64,000 nt of DNA, from positions 1 through 64,000 of the forward strand of contig WEDG01007684.1 of assembly GCA_017591395.1 (NCBI GenBank), written 5' to 3'. Under the pieces are notes generated by a model, which saw nothing but the letters and a program-made list of their open reading frames with translations, did no database searches and had not been told where the DNA came from. The stretch comes from Schistocephalus solidus (lineage: Eukaryota; Platyhelminthes; Cestoda; Diphyllobothriidea; Diphyllobothriidae). A program made the position numbers and the translations under genes. Shown here piece after piece: positions 23,740 through 35,734 of the stretch. Positions within the stretch are counted from its first letter, which is position 1. Each line of letters starts with the position of its first letter.

Positions 23740-24660
23740 AACCTATGGATAGCCGCTGTCAAGGCAAAAATGGCTCCAAAGTGTCCAGTCTCGTGAGCCA
23801 ACACTCCAACAGCCAGCCCTCTTCACCGCTCCCATGCTGACAACGGACTTTCAGTGCACGGATCGGCCTATTCGGACATCTCTGAAACTAATGCAACAAC
23901 AGCACGGCAAACTTATTTACCACCTCTGAAAGCGCCTCTACTCTCACCCCCTAGATCAGCCCCCATGATGGCCATGTTGGTGACGACGGCCATCACCACC
24001 GATAAGTAGACAACTGGTGCCCAACCGACTGCTAGCAACCCAGCCATTATCTGTAGGGTCATTTGTGATGCCCTGCCAACCACCGCAACCACAGCCCCAA
24101 TCACCAAAAATACGGGTTTACTACCGATCTGTCTCCGTTGCGACCACACCTTCATATCAGGCATTGGCTTGGTCAATGACTTTTGCATCGACCACACTGA
24201 GAATTGTGAACCAAGAGTGCTAACACACCCGCACATACATCGCACTCGCCTCACCTGCGCACACTGCCAACGGACATTGGGCCAACGCATAGGCTCATTC
24301 GGCCATATGCGCACTAAGATAAATCTGTGGTATAACGATTCATTCAAATCACCATCATAACACTTCGCCCCACCAGTCCAAACACCCCCTATACCACATA
24401 CCCGCACCTCAGCATCCACTCTATACTCGGAATGAGCACCTCTCATGCAGGTGTGTTGCCCGCTCTTTTGTGTATCTTGGGCGTGCCATGTTAACCAAGT
24501 CATGCGTGGTGCATGTAAACTGGCTGCCTGTCACTGCACCCAATCCTTGCAACAGGCGGTTGACGGGCTCGAGCAGTCCACTGATGCGTAAGGAGGGGAA
24601 GACAGAGAGAGGGAGGGAGAGAGAGAGAGAGAGCGAATTCGACACTGGGGGCTCCACCCC
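23740..24660 (+). pseudogene. LINE relic C: zinc-finger tail
   Basis: Separate frames recover pieces of the LINE C-terminal fingers. These are a RIGLFGHL-like stretch near 23858-23885, a CLRCDHTF-type finger near 24135-24200, and CAHCQRTLGQRIGSFGHMR near 24258-24312, with the Thr/Pro-rich linkers between them. The endonuclease and RT are absent. The following 24480-24660 matches the start of the LINE 3' region loosely and includes a GA microsatellite (24602-24634). Confidence 0.65.
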
Positions 24661-24792
24661 TACCGCACTTTAGTGGTGGCGGTGGGGGGCTTACAGATCG
24701 TCCCGTTAAGACTCACTCTCGAGCACCGCCAGCAACCGCACAGTGGCTTGAATATTATAAACAGAATAGCGGTACCGAAAAAGGATAAGGGA

Positions 24793-24837
24793 GACTGGAA
24801 CGGTTATTTCTGGTTTATTAACCGTCACCAGCCAGCC
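24793..24837 (-). ncRNA. degenerate hammerhead ribozyme
   Basis: Minus strand: GGCTGG, core CTGGTGA (A6 changed), GGTT-AATA-AACC stem II, GAAA, stem III relic, CCAGTC. Stem II has co-varied (GGTT/AACC instead of GGCT/AGCC), but the core mutation predicts loss of activity. Confidence 0.45.
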
Positions 24838-25050
24838 ATGTCCAACCCCAAATGTTGTAAAACTCAAAACTCGAACACAGGACCTGTTGGATAGAAGTTT
24901 AACGCTCTACCCATTGAACCACGGGCTCTTTGTCCTGCCGGTTGCAATTGGGTTTATAAACAGTGGTAGTCGGGCGCTCACCGATCGCTTTGCGGAACAC
25001 GTTCATCTCGTTGTACCTTAGAACTCGCTCTTAAGCTTGGAGTGGTGCGA

Positions 25051-25097
25051 GGCTGGCCACTGACGGCTAATAAGCCAGAAATGACCATTAAAGTTTT
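25051..25097 (+). ncRNA. hammerhead relic
   Basis: GGCT-AATA-AGCC-A-GAAAT is kept, but the core is shortened to 'CACTGACGG' and the 3' stem I strand is lost. It is non-functional. Confidence 0.4.
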
Positions 25098-25130
25098 CCT
25101 TGTCTTTGTCAGTAATGTCTTTCTGTCTAT

Positions 25131-25670
25131 AGCATTCGTCATCATAATAAATCGGACGCGCTTGACTCTACCGAGACGCGCTACAGGCGACTTGGAAGGC
25201 TACCAACTGACTGCGTAGGTGGGTCATCGTGGTCAGTAGAGTGTGTACGTGCAGTGATTGGCCAGAGAACTAACAGTCAAGCTCAATGGCTCCTTCTTAC
25301 TGTGGCATATCTAGCACTACTACTCAGAAAAGATCCAAGCTGCATTGTTTCGTATTGTGTGAAAATCTGGTGCATTTGGTAGGGACCAAATGGTGTGTGG
25401 CACGCATAGACGGGCTGTTTGGTTTTCTCGGGCACTGCACATGAGTCGGTCTTCGATCGTTCTGAATCTGTTTTGCTACCGGGCCAGATGGACAGGAAAG
25501 AAGAGAGTGCGATAAATGCCGTCCGGGTCTACTATCATTATAAACTAATTCAAGTTCAAGTAACCCTCCTGCACCCACTATGCTGTCATGCACACGATGA
25601 ACATCGAGAGCATCGTCGCACGGTGAATATCGTCGATCCCCCTGGTCCATTCCACTACAAATAGTCTGAT
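25131..25670 (+). repeat. LINE relic C 3' region
   Basis: Phrases of the LINE 3' blocks are recognisable: 'gacttggaaggctaccaact' (25190), 'caatggctccttcttac' (25284), and 'ctactatcattataaacta' with 'gtggtc...' equivalents near 25530. Divergence is higher than between copies A and B, so this insertion is older. Confidence 0.6.
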
Positions 25671-27980
25671 CAAAAGATTCGATCGATATCCATTAGGCTG
25701 TTTTATAAGCTGTCAAATATTCCATTATGGAAGACCATTTAGCAAGCATATATAACTAATGTGAAATTGGTACATGTTACGATTGCTAACAACAGATACC
25801 AGTATTGTTCGGCATATTTCATCTGACCTATTGATCGTGTTGATACATTTCGTTCTCAGTTAACCGATACTTGGACAGAGTTAATCAGTGCTCATCAGCC
25901 TATGAGAGAATTAAAGCATAACGTGAAAAGACACTCTTGGGCATTCTCCGCTTTGTCAAGGGAGGCATATTAGGTGGACGTAAAATCAATATTCCCGGAT
26001 GTGCGTCTCAGCAAAAAATTGTTTTCTGTTATGCGATATTTACTTTTTGCCCAACAACGTGTAATATTCCTACCAATAAAAATTGCTAGCGGTAAAAGCT
26101 AGGTACATCGAATTATTCCTCTCTAACTACAGAAGGCTTTCAGAGGCGTGACATTTTGGGGAGAGCCTGAAGGCCATGTCACTTGTTTTTTACTGCATGG
26201 AATATGATTAAGCGAGAAAGGGTGAACATATTTTTGAACGCCAGTAAATGCAAACAAGAACGCTCTTCGTCCCTGAACAGCGGAATAACGGTTAAATATG
26301 TTCATTGGCTTTAAATTAGCCTACACCTGTTTGAAAAGTACCTCTTTATTTTAGTGGTTTCTAGGTTAGAAAAAAACGAACATCCTCTTCGCGACTGCGA
26401 GGGTCAGTGTCCTTTACGTATTTTGTACTCAGAGTAAGTGCTTAAGCCGAATGCACTGTTCGTTGTAGAAACACCCTGTTCAATTTGCTTTAGTAGTGAC
26501 AGTTTCGCTGCCGTTTACTCGAACGTTAAAGACCTCTCAAAGTCCTGCATAAGGAGGGGTTTTATTGCAAATAAGACGGTTGTTGAAAGCCTTTTAATGT
26601 ATATAAAATACCTCAGCACTTCATTATAGAAGTTTTTGGTTTTTGTTAAGAAAGTAAATTGTCTTTCCTCTGGGCGTTAGCCCAATCAACTTGACGGCTC
26701 TCCTGCGCGGCTACAACCTTGCATCCTGCGCATTGACGCTGGCATGCTCATGAGGTGCAAATCCTCTACGAACAAAACTGATATACTTTTTGGCACTTTT
26801 ATTCCCCTCTGCTAAAAAGGAAATCCTAAAAATTTTGCGGTTTTAGATTTATTATAAATTTCATGTTTATTTGTGATATGTTTGCACAAATAATGGCTCT
26901 TATTCAGGACCAGTTTGGGAATGGATAACACTACACCCCGGTAGAACACGCAAATAGGGACATCCCGTATTACCGGTGGGCTTGCGCTAAATTCCAGAGA
27001 GTAACTATGCCGGTGTCCTAATTTTAACCATCACACTACTCCTCGCTCCCCCTAGCCCTTGCATTAATACCGACACTTACCCGGAATTTAACGCGAGGTG
27101 ACCTATACTACTGGTGGGTATTTACAACAACGCCCTACTCGGATCAGATCGATTCCTCTAAAATTTTAATATCACATCCGACCCCGACAACTCTATCCTT
27201 ATTATATCCGTTTACCAGTGCTCATCTACTGTATACAGCTCAAGTTGCGAAGGTGAAGTATTTGAGCCCACTGAGCAATTCTTTCGGAAAATTGACTGCA
27301 ACGTATAGCGGTGTCACCCTGACTGTACACGGTGCCGAGATTTTAACGTTTTGAGTAACAATACATTTGGCCATTCGGAGAATCAAGGAAAGCTTGTAAG
27401 TTCGATCCACATGGCTGGAACTCTGTGGAATTTGTTCTCGGCGGCCAGGCAACATGGCGACTGCAGTAACTGGCATGTCTAACAAAAGCTCTCTCTCTCC
27501 CTACCAGCATTATCTCAATGGGTAGGCAAAGTGCAGCGGGTAACCAGACGCGTCAGTAATCACAAAGGTCCCGATTTTAGACCTCGTCTTTGATTAAGCT
27601 GGCAAACTGACAACGGTGTAGTCATAAGGTGTTGGTTGCCATGGCTGGATCATTAACCTAAAGCCCCTTCTGCCCATCTGCCAAAGTTATAAACTTGCCA
27701 CGCCTTCAGCTCCGAGCTCCATCTACCACTCCCCGCCCCATTAAGAGGTTCAGGAGCCAGTGGGAGCAAGAAGTTGATTGGTTTCAGTTAGACGTCTACC
27801 TGAAGGTGAGGGGAGGGGAAGATAGAATGGAGCAATTTCGCGAATGGTGACAGCAGCAGCTGCTGATGGTGGTGGGGATCGGATCATTTAACCGAGCACC
27901 GGCGACAACCCGTGATGTCGTCGTCTCTAAAGTGTTTTGATTGATGGTAAGACTTGGAGACTGTGGAATTCGGGGGTTAA
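25671..27980. other. unannotated sequence with one dispersed repeat
   Basis: No gene was recognised. At about 26955-27125, 'gtattaccggtgggcttgc' and, inverted, 'aatttaacgcgaggtgacc' flank a short CCTAA-like run. This looks like a small inverted-end element of the telomere-like family. Confidence 0.4.
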
Positions 27981-28418
27981 CTAGTGGTCGTCGTGGCCGT
28001 CAAAGATCTCATGCACCCAGAAGGTAGTAATTTGTAAATTGGGGAGCTCTTTTGTGGTGAGGTCTTGCAGCATGGCTACTATCATAGCAAATATGAGGAT
28101 TTTGTGAATTATGAGGTGGTGCTTGCAACGAATAACTTTCTTAGAGTCATGATCGTACGCACTGATGACCTTTTCAGGGAAAGCCGTAATCTTAAGTATC
28201 TGGTATACAAGGCCAATGAGCAAACGCAAAACAAGGTTCCATGTTAGCTTACGCGTGAGGAAAAAGGCAAGGGTAGACCAAGGATTCTGGAAACGAATGA
28301 ATAAAAACAGCATTATAACTCTTAGCGTTGTTTGACTACTAAAAATAAGGTCTAATGAAAAGAGAGCATAAACACTAAAAGGCAGTGTGTAAGTAGACTG
28401 TAAATGGGCTGAAAGCAC
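27981..28418 (-). CDS. hypothetical 145-aa hydrophobic open frame
   Basis: This is the longest non-repetitive open frame between 17 and 34 kb. It starts with ATG, has hydrophobic stretches near residues 10-45 and 65-78 and around residue 110 that could be membrane segments, and ends HEIFDGHDDH. I recognise no family. Codon use and context give no support, and long open frames occur by chance in AT-rich DNA. It lies next to an ACTAT microsatellite. Treat as a weak candidate. Confidence 0.15.
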   Translation of the reverse strand: MLSAHLQSTYTLPFSVYALFSLDLIFSSQTTLRVIMLFLFIRFQNPWSTLAFFLTRKLTWNLVLRLLIGLVYQILKITAFPEKVISAYDHDSKKVIRCKHHLIIHKILIFAMIVAMLQDLTTKELPNLQITTFWVHEIFDGHDDH

Positions 28419-28451
28419 GGGAGCCGAGGGGCCGGGTAGGCAACAGATTGC

Positions 28452-28740
28452 CTATACTATACTATACTACTACTATACTATACTACTATACTATACTACT
28501 ATACTACTACTATACTATACTGCTACTATACTATACTATACTATACTATACTACTATACTACTATACTATACTATACTACTATACTACTATACTATACTA
28601 CTATACTATACTACTATACTATACTACTACTATACTATACTACTATACTATACTACTATACTTTACTACTAAACTATACTACTACTAATACTACTACTAA
28701 TACTACTACTAATTACTACTACTAATACTACTATACAAAA
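28452..28740. repeat. (TACTA/TACTATA)n microsatellite
   Basis: Irregular alternation of TACTA and TATAC units runs for about 290 bp and degrades to ACTACTAAT near its 3' end. The following 28741-28850 has CCTAA-like phrases. Frames through it (poly-Tyr) are artefacts. Confidence 0.9.
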
Positions 28741-28850
28741 CTACTACCCAAAACTACACCCAAAACAGCAGGTCTACACCCAAAACTCAAGCCCTAACCA
28801 TAAAACTTTACTTCATAACCTTAAGTCCTAGTCCTGACCATCTATTGATT

Positions 28851-29950
28851 TGGACAAATCTGATGTATGCACCACAAAAATTGTTCGGGAGGACAAATAC
28901 ACTCAAGAGGAGATTCTGGTCGGCCCAACGGGATTTCGCATCGTCAAAATGCTTTGTTGTGGTTTGAGTCTAAGGTACTATGGGGTATTTATGTTCCGTC
29001 TTGTTGCCTGTCGCAACTCACCGCCGAAGAGATTTGACAGCGGGCGCAGTGGTTATACCATTGAGAAGAAGCACTAACAAATTAACGAAGACTGAAGGGG
29101 CCATTTGTGGCTAATTTGAACATCATCCGGCCCCAGTCCTATCATATGCGGGACTTTCACTGGACTGCATTGGCCATTTGCATTAATAGTTCAGTCCGTG
29201 GTTCGATGATGGAAAAATTGACTCACGATTCAGTTTCGGTTGGAACCAAAAGGTCCTCCTAGCCCGGTTTCCATGCATGGTTGACTGTTGACAACGAATA
29301 TGTCAGAAATGATCTGCTCCTACACTTCTGTTTTCATTCAATATCACTCTTGACTACTGGTCACCGACTGTTATCCAGCAACTTAAATTAACTCCAGAGC
29401 GGTAGCCACAATGCCTAACTGAAATGCCCGCTATCGGGACTAAATAAGGATACATAGGGGAACGCCACGTCCATGTTGACTATACTGCGCGCCTGCGCGA
29501 AACATGAGTGTTTCTAATACCACAACTGCAATGAATCCAGAAGGTCCTGCTGAATCAACTTCAATCTATCCAAATACCCAACAGAGTTTTCTCCTACCTG
29601 ACCGCACGTTATTTAACGGACTGACCAAAGCACGACCCTAGAGATTGCGCCTTTGATCTCGCCGTCAACAGCTGGGGTTTCTGGGCCACCAGAATGATTG
29701 AACTATGGTGTGCTTGTTAATGCGATATCCGAGCGACGTCCCTAGCCTCTAACGCGCACAGCTGCTTCCGTCCACTCTCCCAACTCAAACTGAAGTGAGC
29801 TTGTTAAGGCGTTTTGTAAAGGATACCATTTATTCCGTCCGTCCTCACTAATGACCATCGGAACCCCGGCAGAAATCAAAAACCCTCAGCCTTTGTCCTC
29901 CTTCATCCAGCCCCTATTGTGTGATCCCCTGCGCACCGCTTCGTACTTAC
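28851..29950. other. unannotated sequence
   Basis: No gene was recognised. At 29090-29160 ('gactgaaggggccatttgtgg' and following) there is a very decayed minus-strand trace of the hammerhead repeat. Confidence 0.35.
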
Positions 29951-30164
29951 GTATCCGTAGAAGGGCCACTGAGACCAGGAACAGCATAATGACCTGACAA
30001 ACCAGGTGTGCGGCCAAAAGGTCTCGCGCCAGGTGGTTAAACCTGGACATCGCCTCCAGTAGAGTGAACTGAATGCCTTTGAAGTATGACAATGGAATTC
30101 TCAGTGGACTAAAACCTCGAATTGCGATGTAGTGGCTGGATGTTCGAGTCATAATCAGTCGAAA
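29951..30164 (-). CDS. candidate isolated exon encoding a membrane segment
   Basis: On the minus strand a 71-codon open stretch is bounded upstream by AG (acceptor after GGTAGCAG) and downstream by a consensus donor GTAAGT (29950-29945). The peptide includes HLARDLLAAHLVCQVIMLFL and runs on as VSVALLRI, a plausible transmembrane helix. The acceptor lacks a good pyrimidine tract, and no partner exon was found. I do not recognise the family. It could be a chance open frame. Confidence 0.22.
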
Positions 30165-32492
30165 CTGCTACCAACCATTGACTTTTGTCGCTTTCCGATC
30201 CGTGCCACTGCATCTAACTCGCCTATGTTTTAAAATTTAACTCGGCTTTATAGAAGGATAGTGCCGTAGTGGTAGCGGTGGCAATAATTTATTTAAACAC
30301 GAAAGGACACAGCATACGGAGGCTAGAAGTTAGGGGTCCAAGTAGTTTATCTGGAATGCACCCATGACAGTCTGTGGGTTGAGTTTGAAATGACTTACAT
30401 GGTGGATTTGTAACTGAGTCTCAGAGATATTTGCAGCGGAGCTCATCATACCCCTATTTGGGAGCTGTACACAGAGTGCATTTACAGTCGCATGCTCGAT
30501 TTTGGAAGCTGTGTTGCATTTCCGGTACTAGCCCTGGAGCCATATGCAATAGCTAATGAGTAAGCAGAATCTAAGCAACGATTTGCCCTGCGACACTAAG
30601 CACCTATGTTTCTCAGTAGCTGTAACGGATCAGTCGATTTTCTTTGGATCTATGGACGGCGAAATGGATAGTGTGTTCATTAGGGTTCCCGAGCTTCGTC
30701 TTTGTTTGCCCATTAAATTAAATTTGAATCTCTTTTTATTGTGAGGCATAAGTGTTAATCTAATGGCCCCTACCTGACCCTTATACTTGACAGACATCGG
30801 ACTCTCTAACCAGCTCTTGTAGAGTGGGCAGCAGATGGAATCCAGCGTTGCATTCCACAGAAGAAAGTCCGCTAACCGCATCTTTATGAAAAATGCTGCG
30901 GTAAGGCTCAGTCCGAGCGTTCAGGGCATAGGATTTCTCTTAAAATTATGTCATTATTACTGAACAGACCACCAACGTAGATGTGATGTATTGTGGATAA
31001 TAGGCACTCATGCTAGCCACAAGGTGGCTCTTTAGTTGACTACATGACGAGAAGGTGACGCCCTGCGCAGGCATTTGACAAGTGATCTGTGTTCTTATTG
31101 TGCCTATCTTTATGACTACAGATTGCTCTTTTTCATTTCATGTAGGGTTACTACTCCTAAAGAGCGAAATAGAACACGAAAATGAGCCTTCCCCTGCTTT
31201 CGTGGCCAGATGAATTTTGATGGGCAAGCACTGCGGAGTTCGGTGTTACCATATCATCCGATTCCGGCCGCCTAGTTGCATTCAAAACTTCAGAAAGATG
31301 AGCTTGTTAGTTCCGACATCTGCACTTTTCTTTGCCTTATATGGATGTTTCTTTTTTTATTTAGGCATTGCGGAGTGGAGGTACAGTGTTTAGTTTAAAC
31401 GACTGTGTTGTCTGCCAGGAGTATAGATGGAGCATGTACCTTCCTAAGGGCTGCCCAAGTTCTTACCATGTCTTCTAGAGTAAAGATAGCAATTTTAACT
31501 GCATCCTATCGAAGATGTAGCAAAGAGTAAGAGTTGTATATCGTACCTTCTCAAGAGTCATATCGATGCCCTCACGTGAAGATTTGCCAATCCATGCGCA
31601 CGAAGTGTTACTAATAGCGTTAGAGGAAACTAGTTTAGTTGTGTTAGTCAGTCAGTCATAACTTAGGGCTTAATTGAGAAAATTAGGGGCCGTACGGTGA
31701 AACAGAACGTCCCTTGTGAGTTCAACAATCAGTCCAGATGAACAAATACCACGCTGTGCTTATTAAAACAAAACTCAGGCTCATCCAGTATTTCAGGTTG
31801 CCTTGCGTCTACTTCTAGGGGGTACTGATTACCCTGTCCTAACCATTACCGTAAGCTTAACGGTAGCCCTAACAATAACCGGAATTCTAACCTTAATTCC
31901 TCTCAGAAATTTAGCGCAAGGCCACTGGTAATACCAGGATACATATTCCGTGTCCCAGTATGGTGTTCAGAAATCAGTTCAGATCAATGAATACCGCGCC
32001 CCGGTAACCGAATAATTTCATACGATAGAGTAGTCACAAAGTCTAACAGTATCACTGGAAAAAGCAGAAACTTAATATCTTTCTCAACACTGAGTTATTT
32101 AAGGAACGAGTCTGGTAATGGCCTTGAACACCCACATGCTGTATTCCGAAGGACCATCTCTATTTGCAACTTAGCACATTCTGTAACGGAAAGAGGAATT
32201 TATGTCTCCCTGTAAGGAAATATCGAAGTTACAATTGGTGTACTCTTGACGAGAGTATGGGGCACATTATCTCAGACACAGAAAACGCTCTCAAGCTTTA
32301 CGTAAAGCGTCCCAAAGGGATATTTCAGTAAGTTCTTGCATCGTTCTACCTAGGCGAGGCTGAAATATATGCGTCTTCTGTATCTGTTATCCACTGGGCC
32401 GTTCCACTTCACGACCCCTGTTAGCAAGTTGAAATTTTGACGAAGATTATCGCTGTCGTTTTTGGATGTACTTACGCGAAGTAACTATGCAA
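30165..32492. other. unannotated sequence
   Basis: No gene was recognised. A telomere-like dispersed repeat lies at about 31820-31960 ('ccctaacaataaccgg', then 'gaaatttagcgcaaggcc'). Confidence 0.4.
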
Positions 32493-32621
32493 GTTTTTCC
32501 TACAGGTGCCGCAGTAGAGATAGACAAATAAGCATCGCTTATTGGCGACCAACGTAGTTTTTCCTACAGGTGCCGCAGTAGAGATAGACAAATAAGCATC
32601 GCTTAGTGGCGACCAACGTAG
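32493..32621. repeat. 64-bp unit duplicated in tandem
   Basis: The unit starting 'gtttttcctacaggtgcc' at 32493 recurs at 32557 with a near-identical sequence through 'ggcgaccaacgtag'. The difference seen is 'gcttattggc' against 'gcttagtggc'. It is a recent local duplication with no coding meaning seen. Confidence 0.85.
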
Positions 32622-34869
32622 CATTGAAGATACACATTTTCGGCTCCTTTGATTACGTTTGCTTATTTCCCTAACCACTGAACTGGATATAGCTAAGGAT
32701 AATTGATCTTTTTATGAATTTGGTGAAGAGGTCTGCTTATAGAAATTAAATTTAATTTTAATTTTATATATATGGTAAATCACTGAGCCGGGAATTTGCG
32801 ATGTCTTGGTGTGAACTACCATAAAGCACAAGACGAAAAATCGGGGCGTTCAAGCGTAAATCATGTTACCCCCACTGCTGATCTTGCCCAGCAGCCCGCA
32901 TAATTGGAAGTTTGAAAATTCCTAAAACCATCTAAAAGAAATTTTGAAATTCCAGCAGATCGTATATTCGAAAATTTTCAATACATATGGTTTGAGAAAC
33001 AAATTATTGTTTTTTAGTTTATGCTCTTATGACCTTTTATTGAGTATATATTGTCTTGTTTATGTCAAACTTCGGTATTCATTTGAACCAATTGTGAAAA
33101 AATGCGACCGTGGTGCGATTTTAACCCACTACAGCAAAGAAAAGATTTATGTACAACCAACACTTTGACCATCTGAGCCACGAGATCCACTGGCTGCGTT
33201 AGTTGTACACAAGACTTACCAGTACCGTTACGGGTTCGAGCTTCATTGAGGCCGCCGAGTTTTTTTTTCACACGTCGGCCAAATTAATTATCCAAATCTG
33301 CCAAAAATGTAGCAATTACTTTATATCGTTAAGTAATTTTGAACAATATTAATGCCAGTTTTTCAGAAAGCCAAAGATGAGACGTGACTCATATGATAAC
33401 TAAGCAGGTGTCACGTCAGAAAGACCGTGGCATGTGTAAGATGCATGTCGAGTGTGTAAGACAGCTCCCACATAAAGAAGCATTCGCTAGCTGGCTGCGT
33501 ACTTCAGCTTTTACAACACGGGGCACATGTACTTTCTTTCAATGTCGGAGGTCAGTTAGCTAAATACATTATTTCCTGAGTCTTGCATATCATCCGACTA
33601 AGGATTTTTTCATTTGACTCTATGTACTAAAAGACTCTGACTTAGCACATTAAACTTCTAGTAAGCTTATATGCTGCTCCTTAAGTACAAAATATTCTCC
33701 GTGTTACTTTCCGGCAAAAAGTACATGAAATACTCAAAAGGTTTTCATACTTCGTGCAGTGCCAAAATTCCATTACAGCTTTTCCAGACAGCTGAGCTAT
33801 AAGCCCTAGTAAATACTTATTCAAATAGTGCACATGTTTATATTTGTTTTTATGCTTAAGGCATCTTCAAGTTGTAAGGTCAAAACAGGAAAATGTAGAA
33901 TATTTTGATGTGTAGGGAGCTATGTAATCCATGTGCTTGTTTTAAACAAGAGCCGCGTGCTTGGAGATTGTCATGGTTCACAAATTACTTGACTTTTTGT
34001 GTTCGGACATTTTTTCTATTATTCAGCGGCCTTACAATTCATTAAACAACTGAGTATTTTTTTGAAAACCGGTGCGCCTTGAATCATGCTCCAAAAAATC
34101 GGGGATATTTGAATAGAGACATGGTTAGAGGCTGCTCAGGCTGCTGGAAAGCATGATTTTTAAAAATTCGAACGTTTCATAAATTAGAGCTCTGTCACTC
34201 AAGCAGTCACATTTCCCTTGCAAAAAAATCTCTTTTGACATGTTCTCAAAGGAGATATAAGTTAGCTTACTTTCAAAAAACTGCTCATTCTGAGTGCAAC
34301 TTTCGAAACAATTTCAATCGAAAGTCAGAAATCTCGGGTGCATAAGCTAAGGTTAAATAGTGCCCATTGCTTATCTTACTCGAAAGCCTTCTTACCGAAG
34401 CTAATCCACAGAACTCTTCAATACTAAAGTACGCACCCATATAACGTTTTCCTTTATTATTTACTAATTGGTTGTCTTAAAGATTTATCAGGTAGAGAGC
34501 TTATTCAAACGCATGTCCTTACTTGCTTCCCAGGTGGATAATTATGGCCGCAAATTGGGGACTTTAAGCACGGACATGGTTAAGTTCGAGCGATTTCCCA
34601 CTGCACTTGAAAGTGAGTTACACTTTTCATGCCAAAACGAGGAAGGCTTTCCTTGGGAGCAGCGCAGGGACGCGGCTCGAACCGTCAGACCCAATGTCGC
34701 CCCACTGCTTGCAGTATATTATTCCCTTAGTAGAAGAAAGGTCAGGCCGCAACGGATGCAAAATGAAACACCTTCGGTCTTTTTTTGAATGTATTCCAAA
34801 AAGCGTTAAATGGCATATTTTAGTGTTTGCGAGTTTACAGCCTCATTATCGCAGCTCCGCCTGTTGATT
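32622..34869. other. unannotated sequence upstream of the Hox locus
   Basis: AT-rich, with no gene recognised. A diverged minus-strand copy of the second SINE family lies at about 33065-33200 ('tgaccatctgagccacgag'). Confidence 0.4.
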
Positions 34870-35734
34870 CACGATCCAGATATCGCGTGCGCGGTTGACG
34901 AAGAGGACGGTGGCAGGTCTTATCAGCCAACGGGTCAGGACGCTTCTGATTGGGTGACGAGCTTCTCGCCTAGGCCCACAGACCCCTGTCGAGCAGGCTG
35001 CGCGATAACGCGCGCGAGGCATCCCTCACGTGTAATTGGCCAGTCAGCAGAAGGCTCGTTAGTAGCGTCTGCAGGTAACCTATGGCCGCCTCCGTGTGCA
35101 GGGGCGGCGTTTACGCGCTAGCACGCGCCCTTTCGTATCTCTGCTCTTATCTCTGTCTCTCCGTCTCTCCCTCTGCTCTCACCTTCACACGTCGTTCTAC
35201 CCGGCTAAACTCCACACTGCGCGCACGCACACACAGACGCCTGCGTATGTCAGCTATGAGAGGGTGACGTGAGGGTTAACCGTCTCCCCGACGCGCCTCC
35301 AAGGCCCCGTCCTGCTGACATTCGGACACTGGCACGTCAGCTCTAATTCTGTTGGCTCGTTTGCCAAGGCTTCGTCTTGCGGACTTTTCTCTCTCCCTCC
35401 GTCTCTCTTAAGCCGAAGTGGTAGAGACCGCGCTGCCCCATTCGCGTGGACTACAGGCGACCCCGTATTCATTTGTCCGAATAGCCATTACCGAAACTTT
35501 TATTGCGTCCCGTTTCTCATCTAAACGCGCGCAGGCCCCATCGACAGGCCTACACATAGAGACAACTGCAGCTGCCTAGACATCACCAAAGAGTCACGTG
35601 CATAGAGTGTGTATGCAATCCCCTCAGGGACCAGCAGCAGGAAGATAACCACAACGAGGGGCGACAGATTAGTACTCGACCCTCTGCCGGCTTCTGCTCC
35701 AGAAACCGACCCTACTTCGGTCTCCTGGCTTGAA
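34870..35734 (+). promoter_or_regulatory. GC- and CpG-rich 5' flank/5' UTR of the Hox gene
   Basis: Base composition changes sharply from AT-rich to CpG-rich (many CGCG, ACGCG and GCGC) directly upstream of the Hox exon. Inverted CCAAT-type boxes (ATTGG at about 34950 and 35036) and a CT-rich initiator-like tract (35130-35180) are present. A stop at 35603-35605 closes the Hox frame upstream. The transcription start cannot be placed. An upstream noncoding or short coding exon spliced at an AG such as 35624-35625 is possible. Confidence 0.4.

Larger units (their letters stand above)
24690..25130. mobile_element. two tRNA-like/hammerhead repeat relics inside LINE relic C
   Basis: A minus-strand copy (about 24690-24960, with its tRNA-like part 'tctacccattgaaccacgggctc') is followed by leader and hammerhead sequence of a plus-strand copy (about 24960-25130). 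They are nested in the LINE 3' tail, so they inserted later or were carried with it. Both are diverged from the clean copies at 59-63 kb. Confidence 0.6.

Noticed and set aside
29090..29160. Additional hammerhead on the minus strand
   Set aside because: Only a faint trace of the repeat remains; the CTGATGA and GAAA positions are not both recognisable.
35609..35734. Upstream start of the Hox frame at 35609
   Set aside because: That codon is GTG. No in-frame ATG occurs before 35735, so the extra 42 codons are coding only if an upstream exon joins here.
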